A stretch of 64,000 nucleotides of DNA, from contig JACYUQ010000002.1 of assembly GCA_014841835.1 (NCBI GenBank), forward strand, positions 1,178,001 to 1,242,000, in the 5' to 3' direction. This stretch comes from Oxalobacteraceae sp. CFBP 13730 (lineage in GTDB: Bacteria; Pseudomonadota; Gammaproteobacteria; Burkholderiales; Burkholderiaceae_D). Position numbers and translations under genes: made by a program. Below the pieces are notes generated by a model. That model had not been told where the DNA came from and made no database searches. It was given only the letters and a program-made list of their open reading frames with translations. Below are positions 27,800 through 37,081 of this stretch, one piece after another (position 1 is the first letter of the stretch; every line of letters starts with the position of its first letter).

Positions 27800-29959
27800 T
27801 TATTGAACGACGGGATCGTCGGCCAGCTGGCGCGACGAGCGCACCAGCGCTGCCACGTCGAGAATCAGGGCGACACCACCGTCGCCCATGATGGTTGCGC
27901 CGGATATGCCGGCGACTTTGCGGTAATTCGCTTCCAGGTTCTTGACCACGACCTGCTGCTGCCCGACCAGTTCGTCGACGAACAGCGCTGCCTTCTTGCC
28001 CTCGGTTTCGAGGATGACCACGATGCCGTCGGACGGGTCGCGGTGCACCGGTTCGATATCGAACATCTGGTACAGCGGGATCATCGGCAGGTATTCGCCG
28101 CGCACTTTCAGCACGCGCCCGCGGCCGGCGATCTCGCGCACGTCCTGCGGCGTCGGCTGCAGCGATTCGACCACGAACGACAGCGGCAAAATATAGATTT
28201 CTTCACCGCTGCGGATCGACATGCCATCCAGGATCGCCAGCGTCAGCGGCAGCGAAATCGAGATCGTCGTGCCGAAACCGGCTGCCGAGCGGATGTCGAC
28301 CGTGCCGCCCATTGCGGTGATATTGCGCTTGACGACATCCATGCCCACGCCGCGGCCCGACACGTCGGTGACGGTATCGGCGGTCGAGAAGCCCGGTGCG
28401 AAGATCAGTTGCCAGACTTCGGCATCCGTCATCGTGTCCGATACTGCCAGCCCGTTCTGCGCCGCCTTGGCCAGGATTTTCTCGCGATTCAGGCCGGCGC
28501 CGTCGTCGGCCACTTCGATGACGATATGGCCGCCCTGGTGGCCGGCCGACAGGAACAGGCGCCCGGCTTCGCTCTTGCCCGCGGCGATACGCGCCGCCGG
28601 CATTTCGACGCCATGGTCAATGGAGTTGCGCACCAGGTGCGTCAGCGGATCGACGATGCGCTCGATCAGGCCTTTATCCAGTTCAGTGGCGGCGCCGTTG
28701 GTGATGAAGTCGACCTTCTTGCCGAGCTTGCCGGCCAGGTCGCGCACCATGCGCGGGAAGCGCGAGAACACGAAGTCCATCGGCATCATGCGGATCGACA
28801 TCACTGCCTCTTGCAGCTCGCGCGTGTTGCGGTCGAGCTGGCTGACCGACGACAGCAGGCGCTCGTGCAGGATCGGATCGAGCACGGCGCTGCGCTGCTC
28901 GAGCATCGCATTGGTGATGACGAGTTCGCCGATCAGGTTGATCAGCTGGTCGACTTTTTCGACCGACACGCGGATGGACGACGATTCGTTCTTGTCGTCC
29001 TTGCGCGCGGCTTTCTTTTCCAGTGCCAGTTCGGCCAGATGCTCCACCACGTTCTGGGCCTGCGCAGCGAGCGCGACGACCGGCTCCGGCGCGCTGTCGA
29101 CGATGCCGGCAGCAGCGCGGATCTGCTCGATCGGCTGGAAGAAGCCATAGCCGAGTTCGTCTTCGGACGGCTCGCCCGCGGCAGGCGCCACGTCGTCGTC
29201 CGGACCGAAGAAGCCGTAGCCCTGGTCGTCTTCGATACGCTTGCGCTCGGCCGCTTCGATCAGGCGCTGCTCGGGCGTGAGCGCCGGTGCTTCGAAAATC
29301 TTCAGGTCATCCGGATTGAGCACGAACGAGCAGATGGCGATGATGTCTTCCAGGCTTTCCAGCGTCGTGATGATGACGGCGGTGCGCCCGCCATCGAGCG
29401 GCGCAACCGAGATCCGACCCATCAGGCCCAGCTCGTCGACCAGCGCATCGATGTCGCGCTGCGCCACTTGCGGCAGCTCGATCTTGTAGCGGTGCGCGCC
29501 TTCGGTGGGCACTTCAATGCGCGCTGGCGCCGACAGATATGATGGTGCGACGACCGGCGCTACCGGCACGACGCCTTCGGCCAGGTCATGCAGCGCCATG
29601 CGCACGTTGGCGACCACTTCCTGGTCGACCTGCTTGCCATGGCGATGGCCGTCGAGCTGCATCTTCAGCGCATCCTTGGCCGCCAGAAACGCGTCGACGT
29701 GGTTCGAGGTCAGCGCCATCTCGCCCTTGCGGATACGGTCGAGCAGCGACTCGAGCACGTGCGTCACGTCGCACATGTCGGTCAGGCCAAACGTGGATGC
29801 GCCGCCCTTGACCGAGTGCGCGGTGCGGAAGATCGCGTTCAGGTCCTCGGCGTCGGGCGCTGCCAGATCGACGCCCAGCAGCAGGCGCTCCATTTCGGCG
29901 AGCAGTTCTTCTGCTTCGTCGAAAAAGACCTGGTAAAACTGGCTGATGTCGATGCTCAT
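27800..29959 (-). CDS. cheA: Chemotaxis histidine kinase CheA
   Basis: 719 aa. HPt domain with phospho-His H48 ([14 protein letters not shown]), a CheY-binding region, dimerisation domain ([19 protein letters not shown]), ATPase domain with N box ([11 protein letters not shown]) and G boxes ([23 protein letters not shown]), and a C-terminal CheW-like regulatory domain. Central kinase of the operon. Confidence 0.97.
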   Translation of the reverse strand: MSIDISQFYQVFFDEAEELLAEMERLLLGVDLAAPDAEDLNAIFRTAHSVKGGASTFGLTDMCDVTHVLESLLDRIRKGEMALTSNHVDAFLAAKDALKMQLDGHRHGKQVDQEVVANVRMALHDLAEGVVPVAPVVAPSYLSAPARIEVPTEGAHRYKIELPQVAQRDIDALVDELGLMGRISVAPLDGGRTAVIITTLESLEDIIAICSFVLNPDDLKIFEAPALTPEQRLIEAAERKRIEDDQGYGFFGPDDDVAPAAGEPSEDELGYGFFQPIEQIRAAAGIVDSAPEPVVALAAQAQNVVEHLAELALEKKAARKDDKNESSSIRVSVEKVDQLINLIGELVITNAMLEQRSAVLDPILHERLLSSVSQLDRNTRELQEAVMSIRMMPMDFVFSRFPRMVRDLAGKLGKKVDFITNGAATELDKGLIERIVDPLTHLVRNSIDHGVEMPAARIAAGKSEAGRLFLSAGHQGGHIVIEVADDGAGLNREKILAKAAQNGLAVSDTMTDAEVWQLIFAPGFSTADTVTDVSGRGVGMDVVKRNITAMGGTVDIRSAAGFGTTISISLPLTLAILDGMSIRSGEEIYILPLSFVVESLQPTPQDVREIAGRGRVLKVRGEYLPMIPLYQMFDIEPVHRDPSDGIVVILETEGKKAALFVDELVGQQQVVVKNLEANYRKVAGISGATIMGDGGVALILDVAALVRSSRQLADDPVVQ

Positions 29960-30000
29960 GGGGATGTCCGCTCGTGGTTGCCTAAGCCAAAATTCATGGC

Positions 30001-30366
30001 TTAACCGATCACTTTTTTGACCACCTCGATCAGGCGCTGCGGATCGAACGGCTTGACCAGCCAGCCATTGGCGCCGGCAGCGCGACCCTTCGATTTCATC
30101 TCGTCCGACGACTCGGTGGTCAGCATCAGGATCGGCGTCTTGGCGTAGCCGGGCAGCGTGCGCAGCGACTTGATCAGCGCCAGACCGTCCATCTTCGGCA
30201 TGTTCTGGTCGGTCAGCACCAGGTCAACAGCCTGCAGCTTCGCCTTGTCGAGGCCATCCTGGCCGTCCACGGCTTCCACCACATGGTAGCCGGCGGCCTT
30301 CAGACTGAAAGCCACCATCTGGCGTAGTGAACTGGAATCGTCGACTGCGAGAATCGTTTTTGCCAT
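30001..30366 (-). CDS. CheY-like response regulator (second copy)
   Basis: 121 aa, receiver only: TILAVDDSSSLRQMVAFSLK, phospho-site LVLTDQNMPKMDG, Thr in LMLTTES, Lys in WLVKPFDP. It differs clearly from the cheY at 24107 (QNMPKMDG against WNMPNMDG), so it is a distinct paralog. It sits between cheA and the DxxxQ protein gene, which could be its phosphatase. Confidence 0.92.
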   Translation of the reverse strand: MAKTILAVDDSSSLRQMVAFSLKAAGYHVVEAVDGQDGLDKAKLQAVDLVLTDQNMPKMDGLALIKSLRTLPGYAKTPILMLTTESSDEMKSKGRAAGANGWLVKPFDPQRLIEVVKKVIG

Positions 30367-30445
30367 CTTGTGCTCCTGCTGTTTTACACCGGGCGGACCC
30401 GGGTTGAATTGGTTGTTGGGTGACTACGGGACTGCGGCGGCGCGG

Positions 30446-30994
30446 TCAGAACAGCTCGACGTCGCCGCTTTCCAGATGTTTCTGTTCGACCGACCTGCGC
30501 AGCGTGCTGCGCAGTTGCAGCGACTGGATCGCCAGCGCCACACTGACCTGGCCCAGGCGGTCGACAATTTCGTCGCTGCCGGTATCCGGCGCGATCTCCG
30601 CGCCATGATCGTTCAGCGTGCCCAGGAAGTCACGCAGGCCCGACACGCGGCGCAGCGTCCGTTCGATCAGCTGCGCTGTCAGGTCCTGGAACTGCATGCT
30701 GGTGATCGCCGTGTTCACGTGCGCGCTGACGTCGTCCGACATCGCGCCCAGCAGAGCGCGATCTTCAAGCGACAACACGCCCCCGGCCAGCATGCGGTCA
30801 ATCGCTTCCTGGCGCGCGCCAACGACCGCGTGCACCGCGACGAAGCTGCCGGTGAGCTTGTCGATGGCTTCTTCGAGCAGCAATTCGGTCTGGAGCAGAT
30901 CGGCTTCCACCTCGGTCAGGTGGCGCCGGCCATGCACCGACACGCCCGACAACAGGCGTTTGACGTGCGATCCGAGTATCTTTTTTCTTGTCAT
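30446..30994 (-). CDS. CheZ-like DxxxQ protein, putative CheY phosphatase
   Basis: 182 aa, predicted all-helical. Residues SMQFQDLTAQLIERTLRRV repeat the CheZ active-site helix, with the DxxxQ pair (D then Q four later) that performs dephosphorylation in CheZ. The rest is unlike the CheZ at 23455, and the C-terminus lacks its DDLLDSLGF CheY-binding tail. It lies 79 bases upstream of a second CheY-like gene, and together they mirror the cheY-cheZ pair at the other end of the operon. Phosphatase activity is inferred from the motif. Confidence 0.7.
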   Translation of the reverse strand: MTRKKILGSHVKRLLSGVSVHGRRHLTEVEADLLQTELLLEEAIDKLTGSFVAVHAVVGARQEAIDRMLAGGVLSLEDRALLGAMSDDVSAHVNTAITSMQFQDLTAQLIERTLRRVSGLRDFLGTLNDHGAEIAPDTGSDEIVDRLGQVSVALAIQSLQLRSTLRRSVEQKHLESGDVELF

Positions 30995-31028
30995 CGTGTT
31001 CTCTCCAAACCTGCCCGCACGGCGTCGG

Positions 31029-31970
31029 TCATCGCGGTTTCACCGCATTTAACGTCGCCGTCGCTGCCGCCTCGGCGTCCTCGGCCGGCACATCCAGCGT
31101 GGATGCATCGCGCCGCACCGCGTCTTCGGTGCGCTTGTTCATGACGATGATGCTGATGCGCCGGTTGATCGGGCTGAACGGGTCCTTGGCGTCCAGGTTC
31201 GCGGCCGAGGCCAGCCCCACCACGCGCAGTACCTTGTCGTCCTGCAGGCCGCCCAGCACCATTTCGCGCCGCGAGGCATTGGCGCGGTCGGCCGACAGTT
31301 CCCAGTTGCTGTAGCCGGCGTCGCTGTGGTACGGCGTCGAATCGGTGTGACCCGAAATCCCCAGCTTGTTCGGCACCTCGTTGAGCACCATGCCGATGAT
31401 GTGCAGGATTTCCTTCGTGTACGGCTGCAGCTCGGCCTTGGCCATCGCGAACATCGGCCGGTTCTTTTCGTCGACGATCTGGATGCGCAAGCCTTCGCTG
31501 GTGATGTCGAGCAGCAGCTGGTTCTGGTACTTCTTGAGCATCGGATTGACTTCGATGGCCGACTCGATGCGCGCCTTCAAGGACTTCAGGCGCTCGCCTT
31601 CTTCGCGCGCCAGCGCCGCCTTGGCCGCCTGCAGGTCATAGCTCTTGTTGACCGGCGCCGAGTCGCCGCGCTTGACCTGGCCGGCCGTGCGCGTCAGGTC
31701 TTCGCCGCCGCCCTGGATCACCGACGACGAGTCGCCCGAACCCGAGCCGCCCTGCATCGCCACCTTCAGCGGGGTCTTGAAGTATTCGGAGATGCCCACC
31801 AGGTCGCCCTTGGCGGTCGAGCCCAGCAACCACATGAGCAGGAAGAACGCCATCATCGCGGTCACGAAGTCGGCATACGCGATTTTCCAGGCGCCGCCAT
31901 GGTGGCCGCCGGCCACCTTCTTGATGCGCTTGATGACAATGGGACGTGCGTTGTCGTCAGCCACGCTCAT
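31029..31970 (-). CDS. motB: Flagellar motor stator protein MotB
   Basis: 313 aa. Short cytoplasmic N-terminus, single membrane helix with the proton-carrying Asp (IAYADFVTAMMAFFLLMWLL), plug region, and OmpA-like peptidoglycan-binding domain (ISGHTDSTPYHSDAGYSNWE; NRRISIIVM). Partner of MotA. Confidence 0.96.
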   Translation of the reverse strand: MSVADDNARPIVIKRIKKVAGGHHGGAWKIAYADFVTAMMAFFLLMWLLGSTAKGDLVGISEYFKTPLKVAMQGGSGSGDSSSVIQGGGEDLTRTAGQVKRGDSAPVNKSYDLQAAKAALAREEGERLKSLKARIESAIEVNPMLKKYQNQLLLDITSEGLRIQIVDEKNRPMFAMAKAELQPYTKEILHIIGMVLNEVPNKLGISGHTDSTPYHSDAGYSNWELSADRANASRREMVLGGLQDDKVLRVVGLASAANLDAKDPFSPINRRISIIVMNKRTEDAVRRDASTLDVPAEDAEAAATATLNAVKPR

Positions 31971-32016
31971 TCTCCATGGTGTACTGCGGCGAAAGATCGG
32001 ATGCGGTCATCGCGGC

Positions 32017-32871
32017 TTACTTCTTCTTCTTGATGTGTTCTTCGAGCTCGGCGAAGGTCGGACGCTCGGTCGAGTACAGTACCTTGCGGCCAAATTCGAC
32101 GGCCAGCGCCGGCGCATAGCCGTTCAGGCTCGCAAGCAGCGTCACCTTCACGCACTGGAACATCTTGGTCGACTCTTCGAGCTTTTGCTCCAGCACGGTC
32201 GACAGCGGACTGACGAACGCGTAGGCCAGCAGAATGCCCAGGAAGGTACCGACCAGCGCCTTGGCAATCAGGATGCCCAGCTCGGCCGGCGGCAAGCCGA
32301 CCGATTCCATCGTGTGGACCACGCCCATCACCGCCGCCACGATACCGAAGGCTGGCAGGCCGTCACCGATCTTGGCGATCACGTGGGCCGGAATGGCGCC
32401 TTCGTGGTGGTGCGTCTCGATCTCGTTGTCCATCAGGTTTTCGATCTGCATCGCGTCCATGTTCCCGGACACCATCAGGCGCAGATAATCGGTCATGAAT
32501 TCGATGATGTGGTGGTCGGACACGACGGCCGGATACTTGGAAAACAGCGGCGACGCGTCCGGGGCTTCGATATCGCCCTCGATCGACATCAGGCCTTCCT
32601 TGCGCACCTTGGACAGCACGTCGAATTGCAGCGCCATGAGTTCCATGTACATGTCTTTCGTGTACTTGGAGCCCTTGAAAATGCTGGGAAACGCCTTGAG
32701 CGTCGCCTTGATCGCCTTGCCGCTGTTACCGACGAACAAGGCGCCAAACGCGGCGCCGCCAATCATCAACAGCTCGATCGGCTGCCACAACGACGCAAGG
32801 TGACCACCCGCCAGGGCAAAGCCGCCAAACACGCAGGCACAGACGATGATGTAACCAACAATAACTAGCAA
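32017..32871 (-). CDS. motA: Flagellar motor stator protein MotA
   Basis: 284 aa, four membrane helices. Conserved prolines and loop in GDGLPAFGIVAAVMGVVH and VGTFLGILLAYAFVSPL; C-terminal ERPTFAELEEHI. The TTG at 32871 is chosen: the protein then begins LLVIVGYIIV, aligned with MLILLGYLVV of E. coli MotA, and GGAG lies seven bases before it. An ATG at 32910 would add 13 residues not seen in the family. Confidence 0.94.
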   Translation of the reverse strand: MLVIVGYIIVCACVFGGFALAGGHLASLWQPIELLMIGGAAFGALFVGNSGKAIKATLKAFPSIFKGSKYTKDMYMELMALQFDVLSKVRKEGLMSIEGDIEAPDASPLFSKYPAVVSDHHIIEFMTDYLRLMVSGNMDAMQIENLMDNEIETHHHEGAIPAHVIAKIGDGLPAFGIVAAVMGVVHTMESVGLPPAELGILIAKALVGTFLGILLAYAFVSPLSTVLEQKLEESTKMFQCVKVTLLASLNGYAPALAVEFGRKVLYSTERPTFAELEEHIKKKK

Positions 32872-33018
32872 AGGATTTCGCTCCAGAAAACCCGCATCGT
32901 GTCGCGACATGACGACTCGAAACCGGTAATGTCAGAAAATGTTTATTCAGGGAATTACTTTAGCTGGAGAAGTGCTGTCCGGCAAGCAAAACCACCCCGG
33001 AAACTCACCATTTGTCGC

Positions 33019-33879
33019 TTAAAAGTCCCATATATACAAAGCGGGACCATCTGTGTACGGATGCACAACACGCGTCGGTGTTTGTCCGACAACGATGAAT
33101 TCGTAACTAAAAAGCATTGAGCCGGGTCGCATCTCGCGCGCGGCCTTGCGCCACAGCGCACTCATCGCAGCCGGAGACAGGTAAGCGAACACGGCGTCGT
33201 AGTCGCCCAGATCGAGTCGTTCGTAGTCGCCACGGATGAAGGCGGCCGGACTGCGCGCAAGCCGGGCGCGCACGAAACTGGCCAGCCACGGGAGCGGCGC
33301 AAGCTCAATGCCTTCGATACGCGCATCTGGCCGGCGGCGCTGCAGCGCCAGCACCAGCCCGCCGATGCCGCTGCCGATGTCAATCACGCGCAGCGCCCTG
33401 CCCTGCGGCAGCGCGGCATCCACCGCTTCCCACACCTTGCGTCCGGACGGGTAATACGGCACCTGCGTGCGGTAGGTCGACCAGTACAGCAGCAACAGGA
33501 ACAGAAAGACAACCAGGAACGCCAGCGGCGGAATCGCCAGCGCGCTGGTGGCCAGCAGGGCCAGCGGGAAACCGAACTGGATCGCGCGCCACCAGATCGC
33601 CAGACCGCGCCACCAGGTCAGGCCGGCCGCAAGCAGGCCCTGGACCAGGGCCACGTGCCAGTACGAGACGACGAGGCCGCCCGTGGCGAGCAGGTAGATG
33701 ACGGCGAGCGTGAGGGGAAAGGCGGCGAGCTGGAGCAGCAGCGCCCGGATCGCGGGCGCGCGCAGCAAGCGGCGGGGCGATGGAGAGGAAGGTGAGGCTG
33801 GCAAGGGCGGCTGCCGGCGCGCTGGATCAGGCCGGATCGAGACCGGCGGCCTTGCCTTCGGCCTGCTCGGCTTGCTCAT
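33019..33879 (-). CDS. Membrane-anchored class I SAM methyltransferase
   Basis: 286 aa. N-terminal polar Pro/Arg-rich part, two or three hydrophobic helices (about 50-130), then a SAM-binding domain ([48 protein letters not shown]). No substrate can be named. The ATG at 33879 lies inside flhC, giving a 53-base overlap; later starts would cut the polar N-terminus only, so the true start could be downstream. Its position between flhC and motA suggests co-transcription with flhDC. Confidence 0.75.
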   Translation of the reverse strand: MSKPSRPKARPPVSIRPDPARRQPPLPASPSSPSPRRLLRAPAIRALLLQLAAFPLTLAVIYLLATGGLVVSYWHVALVQGLLAAGLTWWRGLAIWWRAIQFGFPLALLATSALAIPPLAFLVVFLFLLLLYWSTYRTQVPYYPSGRKVWEAVDAALPQGRALRVIDIGSGIGGLVLALQRRRPDARIEGIELAPLPWLASFVRARLARSPAAFIRGDYERLDLGDYDAVFAYLSPAAMSALWRKAAREMRPGSMLFSYEFIVVGQTPTRVVHPYTDGPALYIWDF

Positions 33880-34426
33880 CGGCGCGCGCCTGGTCGAGTG
33901 CTTCCTTGGCCTTGCGCGTCTTGCCGGCGCGCGAAGGCATGTGGCACAGCCCGCACAGGTAGTCGCTGTTGAGGTCGAGGGAATTGACGATGAACTTGCC
34001 CTGGCACTTGCTGCATGGCGCCAGTTGCAGCATGCCGCCATTGAAGAAGCGCACCAGCGTCCAGGCGCGGGTAAGCGAGAGCAACGGCTCCTCGTTCGGC
34101 GCCGGTGGCATTTGTTCCAGGTAGAGTTTGTAGGCCTTCATGACGGCCTGGATGCCGGTAGCGCCGGCATGCTCCACCAGGAACTGGTGGATATTGATGA
34201 ACAACGACGAATGGATATTCGGCTGCCAGGTCAGGAACCAGTCGGTCGAGAACGGCAGCATGCCCTTGGGTGGAGAGACACCCTTGAGCTCCTTGTAAAG
34301 CTTGAGCAGGCGTTCGCGCGACAGCGAGACTTCGGTCTCGAGCAGTTGCAGGCGTGCGCCCAGGTTGATCAGTTCAATGGCGAGCTGGATTTCCTGCGCC
34401 TCGGTGACAACGCTCTTTTTACTCAT
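33827..34426 (-). CDS. flhC: Flagellar transcriptional activator FlhC
   Basis: 199 aa. FlhC family: [32 protein letters not shown], and a zinc site of four Cys in CSKCQGKF and CGLCHMP. With FlhD it forms the FlhD4C2 master activator of class II flagellar genes. The Ala/Glu-rich C-terminus overlaps the next gene. Confidence 0.97.
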   Translation of the reverse strand: MSKKSVVTEAQEIQLAIELINLGARLQLLETEVSLSRERLLKLYKELKGVSPPKGMLPFSTDWFLTWQPNIHSSLFINIHQFLVEHAGATGIQAVMKAYKLYLEQMPPAPNEEPLLSLTRAWTLVRFFNGGMLQLAPCSKCQGKFIVNSLDLNSDYLCGLCHMPSRAGKTRKAKEALDQARADEQAEQAEGKAAGLDPA

Positions 34427-34478
34427 GGCGATACGGCTCCCGGCTCTGTCGGCCTTACAGCAAGACCGCTGGCAGCGA

Positions 34479-34796
34479 TTATACGATCTCTTCGACTGGC
34501 TGGCCGGCCATCAGGATGGCGGCGTGCGACTGGGCCAGGCTGCGCTCCTTCGTGTGGCTCGTCAGCATCGACAGGATCGCGCTGTCGTCGAAGCGGAAGC
34601 GGGCCAGCATCATGTTGCCGCCGGCGAGCTTCAGGATCTGCGCATTGCTCATGCCTTCGATCAGGTCGGCGATGTCGGCCGAGACGCCCAGGCGGAAAAT
34701 GGCAGTGACCTTGTCGGCACGGATCATTTGCTGGGCCAGCATCAGGTAGCTCAGGTTAGCGTCGCGAATTTCAGCCATCATGTCGTTCATCGTCAT
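34479..34796 (-). CDS. flhD: Flagellar transcriptional activator FlhD
   Basis: 105 aa, FlhD family ([32 protein letters not shown]). Partner of FlhC, 52 bases upstream of it. The start at 34796 has GGAGAG just before it. The upstream region is long and holds regulatory elements described separately. Confidence 0.96.
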   Translation of the reverse strand: MTMNDMMAEIRDANLSYLMLAQQMIRADKVTAIFRLGVSADIADLIEGMSNAQILKLAGGNMMLARFRFDDSAILSMLTSHTKERSLAQSHAAILMAGQPVEEIV

Positions 34797-34847
34797 TTTC
34801 TCTCTCCGGTCGTTGTGTCGGCTGCCGTTGTGTTGCCGATGAGATAG

Positions 34848-34875
34848 ATTCTGACCGTGGGGAAACTATTCTCAA
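34848..34875 (-). promoter_or_regulatory. Candidate proximal sigma-70 promoter of flhD
   Basis: On the minus strand TTGAGA (34870-34875), 16-base spacer, CAGAAT (34848-34853), about 50 bases before the flhD ATG. Confidence 0.35.
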
Positions 34876-34921
34876 ATTGGAGAAAGTCTGTATTTTCGGT
34901 CAGTGAACGACGATACGGACC

Positions 34922-34981
34922 CATAGGAGTTTGTCTGACAAACCCATCTGGTTCCCTATGAAACCCTGGCTAAAACCAGGG
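34922..34981 (-). other. Structured RNA segment in the flhD leader
   Basis: Outer stem CATAGG/CCTATG (34922-34927 with 34955-34960) encloses GTTTG/CAAAC (34929-34933 with 34939-34943). A second hairpin CCCTGG/CCAGGG (34964-34969 with 34976-34981) lies next to it, followed on the minus strand by TTTCAT. It could be a leader element or the weak terminator of a short sigma-28 transcript. Confidence 0.4.
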
Positions 34982-35070
34982 CTGTTCGGCGGAGGAAAGC
35001 GCCTTGATGATACGCAGCAACAAAACGCGTTTGTCGCAATTTTGCCACTTGGCAACAGCCGCTTATCTCT

Positions 35071-35130
35071 TTAACGGCAGCTGGCGGAGCAACTTTAGGG
35101 TCAGTTCGAAGAAATTTTCGACATTTTTTC
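35071..35130 (-). promoter_or_regulatory. Sigma-28 (FliA-type) promoter repeat, unit 1
   Basis: Minus strand reads TAAAGTTG, 11 bases, GCCGTTAA, against the enterobacterial consensus TAAAGTTT-N11-GCCGATAA. An A/T tract (35105-35130) lies just upstream of the -35. Direct repeat of units 2 and 3, with the ACTTTAG core at the same offset of 21 bases. Confidence 0.65.
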
Positions 35131-35167
35131 TGACTTCACTACCTGCCTGCCCCCGCCTGTCCATCCA

Positions 35168-35227
35168 TTAACGGCAGCCTTGCTACCGACTTTAGGGTGA
35201 TCCAACAAAAATTTTCATTTATTTTTG
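35168..35227 (-). promoter_or_regulatory. Sigma-28 (FliA-type) promoter repeat, unit 2
   Basis: Minus strand TAAAGTCG, 11 bases, GCCGTTAA. The first 11 plus-strand bases (TTAACGGCAGC) are identical to unit 1. A/T tract upstream of the -35 (35203-35225). Confidence 0.65.
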
Positions 35228-35252
35228 GCGGGTTCCTGCCTATCTGGGAATG

Positions 35253-35312
35253 TTATCGGACGGCCCTGGAGGAACTTTAGGGTTCGCTGCAAAATAATTT
35301 GAACTTTTTTCG
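35253..35312 (-). promoter_or_regulatory. Sigma-28 (FliA-type) promoter repeat, unit 3
   Basis: Minus strand TAAAGTTC, 11 bases, TCCGATAA. The -10 has the consensus CCGATAA end. A/T tract upstream (35290-35310). Confidence 0.65.
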
Positions 35313-35370
35313 AAGTGCTCGGCCCTGGCCAAAATTCGTGCAAACGATGTTTTGCTTTACTATTAACACA

Positions 35371-36531
35371 ATGCGCACTACCCCTACTCCCCTCAACCAG
35401 CCGTTCTCGGTATACCTCGACCTGGTCCGCTTCCTGGCTGCGCTGGCCGTGGTGCTGATGCACATGCGCATGTTCAGGCTGGTCGATATTCCCGGCTCCC
35501 AGCACTGGACGCTGTTGGGGCGTGAATCGGTGATGGCCTTCTTCGTCCTGTCCGGCTTCGTCATTGCCTACACCACGCAGATGCGCCGCCCTGACGCACT
35601 CGACTTCACCGTGGCGCGCGCCGCCCGGATCTATTCGGTCGCCCTGCCCGTCCTGCTGCTGGGCTTCCTGTGTGCCTGGGTCAGCCAGGGCCCACATGTG
35701 CCCGGCATGGATGCGAGCTACCAGGTGGCCAAGCCCTGGTTCTATATTCCGTTCCACCTGCTGTTCATGGGCGACCTGTGGCGCCTGTCGGAGCACCCGC
35801 CCTGGCTCGGCCCCTGGTGGTCGCTCAATTACGAAGTCTGGTTCTACGTGCTGTTTGGCGTCGCCTGTTATGTACGCCGGCCATGGCGCCTGCCTGCGAT
35901 CGGCCTGCTGCTGGCCGTCATGGGCTACAAGCTGTGGCTGCTGCTGCCAGTCTGGCTGGCCGGCGTTGCGCTGTACCACTGGCAGGCCCGCCACACGCTG
36001 AGCCGCACCGCGGCGCGCGCCGGCTGGGTGCTGAGCATGGTCCTGCTGGTCGCGTATGAGGCATACGGGGTCGAAGAACTGCTGCGCGCCGCAGGCCGCG
36101 CCAGCTGGCTCGGCCAGCATGTCGCACTCGGCAATGCCGACCGCTTCCTGGCCGACTATGCGTTCGGCATGATCGTCGTCCTCAATTTCGCCTGCGCCCG
36201 CTTCGCCGGCTTTACCGGCCTGCTGCGCGTGGCGCGGCCCATCCGGCTGTTCGCCGCCTACACGCTGACGCTGTACCTGTCGCATGCGCTGGTGCTGATT
36301 GGCTGGCCCGAGCTGTATCCGCATGATCCCGCCAGCATCACCGACGTGCTGGCCCTGTCGGTCGCCGTCGCCGTCGCGACCGCATTGCTGGGCATGCTGA
36401 CCGAGCAGCGCAAGGACGCGTTCAAGCGCCTGTTCGAGCGCGTGCTGGGCCCGCTGCGGCGCCCTGCGCAACGGGCAGCACTGGCGCCGGCGCCGCTTAA
36501 CCCCATCAAGGAGAAACACGATGACATGTGA
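35371..36531 (+). CDS. Acyltransferase 3 family membrane protein
   Basis: 386 aa, about ten membrane helices. The family N-terminus is present (VYLDLVRFLAALAVVLMH, with the conserved Arg and His) and so is ESVMAFFVLSGFVIAY. Members O-acetylate or O-acylate surface sugars; the substrate here is unknown. The ATG at 35371 is used; the open frame to 35299 covers promoter DNA. The last 11 bases overlap the next gene. Confidence 0.88.
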   Translation: MRTTPTPLNQPFSVYLDLVRFLAALAVVLMHMRMFRLVDIPGSQHWTLLGRESVMAFFVLSGFVIAYTTQMRRPDALDFTVARAARIYSVALPVLLLGFLCAWVSQGPHVPGMDASYQVAKPWFYIPFHLLFMGDLWRLSEHPPWLGPWWSLNYEVWFYVLFGVACYVRRPWRLPAIGLLLAVMGYKLWLLLPVWLAGVALYHWQARHTLSRTAARAGWVLSMVLLVAYEAYGVEELLRAAGRASWLGQHVALGNADRFLADYAFGMIVVLNFACARFAGFTGLLRVARPIRLFAAYTLTLYLSHALVLIGWPELYPHDPASITDVLALSVAVAVATALLGMLTEQRKDAFKRLFERVLGPLRRPAQRAALAPAPLNPIKEKHDDM

Positions 36532-37081
36532 TGTATTGATTTTGCCCGGCCTGTTCAACTCCGGTCCCCAACACTGGCAATCGCTGTGGCACGAGCGTCA
36601 TCCACAATGGCGCCGCGCGGCCCATCGCGACTGGACCAACCCCGACCGTGACGAGTGGGTGGCTGAAATGGAAGAAGCCATTGCCGGCTGCAGCGGCGCG
36701 CCGGTGCTGGTGGCGCACAGCCTCGGCTGCATGCTGGTCGCGCATTGGGCACTGTCCGGCTCACCCCTGAAAGTGGCAGGCGCCTTTCTGGTGGCGCCCA
36801 GCGACGTCGAACGGCCATCGTTCCCCATCCCTGCCGGTAACTGGGCACCGGTCCCCCGCACGCCGCTGCCGTTTCCCAGCATGATCGTGGCGAGCACGAA
36901 CGATCCCTATGCCAGCATGGAGCGCACCCAGTCGTTTGCCGATGCCTGGGGCAGCAAACTGGTCGAGATCGGCAACGCCGGCCACGTCACCACCGACGCG
37001 GGGTATGGCGACTGGCCCGAAGGCTTGCGTTTGCTGGACGCGTTTTGCGCTGACATCACGGCGCAAAAAGAAACGGCGTGA
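36521..37081 (+). CDS. RBBP9/YdeN family serine hydrolase
   Basis: 186 aa alpha/beta hydrolase. Oxyanion-type start ILPGLFNSGPQHWQSLW, nucleophile Ser in VAHSLGCMLVAHW, Asp in ASTNDPYASM, His in GNAGHVTTDAG. AAGGAG stands before the ATG at 36521, which overlaps the acyltransferase end. Substrate unknown. Probably translated from one mRNA with its two neighbours. Confidence 0.9.
   Translation: MTCDVLILPGLFNSGPQHWQSLWHERHPQWRRAAHRDWTNPDRDEWVAEMEEAIAGCSGAPVLVAHSLGCMLVAHWALSGSPLKVAGAFLVAPSDVERPSFPIPAGNWAPVPRTPLPFPSMIVASTNDPYASMERTQSFADAWGSKLVEIGNAGHVTTDAGYGDWPEGLRLLDAFCADITAQKETA

Larger units (their letters stand above)
34797..35370. other. Long regulatory region between flhD and the acyltransferase gene
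   Basis: 574 bases without a protein gene. On the minus strand, in order towards flhD: three tandem sigma-28-type promoters (35312 to 35071), about 90 bases of low structure, a folded segment (34922-34981), a candidate sigma-70 promoter (34848-34875), and the flhD start. The right end must also hold the promoter of the acyltransferase, where only a weak TACTAT at 35358-35363 is seen. Confidence 0.6.

Noticed and set aside
27803..29542. 579-codon open frame on the plus strand
   Set aside because: Antisense shadow of cheA.
32930..32965. Possible sigma-28 promoter upstream of motA (minus-strand CTAAAGTAA)
   Set aside because: The -35-like box is present, but no GCCGATAA-like -10 follows at 11 bases.
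35215..36558. 447-codon open frame on the minus strand
   Set aside because: It lies antisense to the acyltransferase gene and its product is Gln/Arg/His-rich low-complexity sequence, the usual shadow of a high-GC gene.
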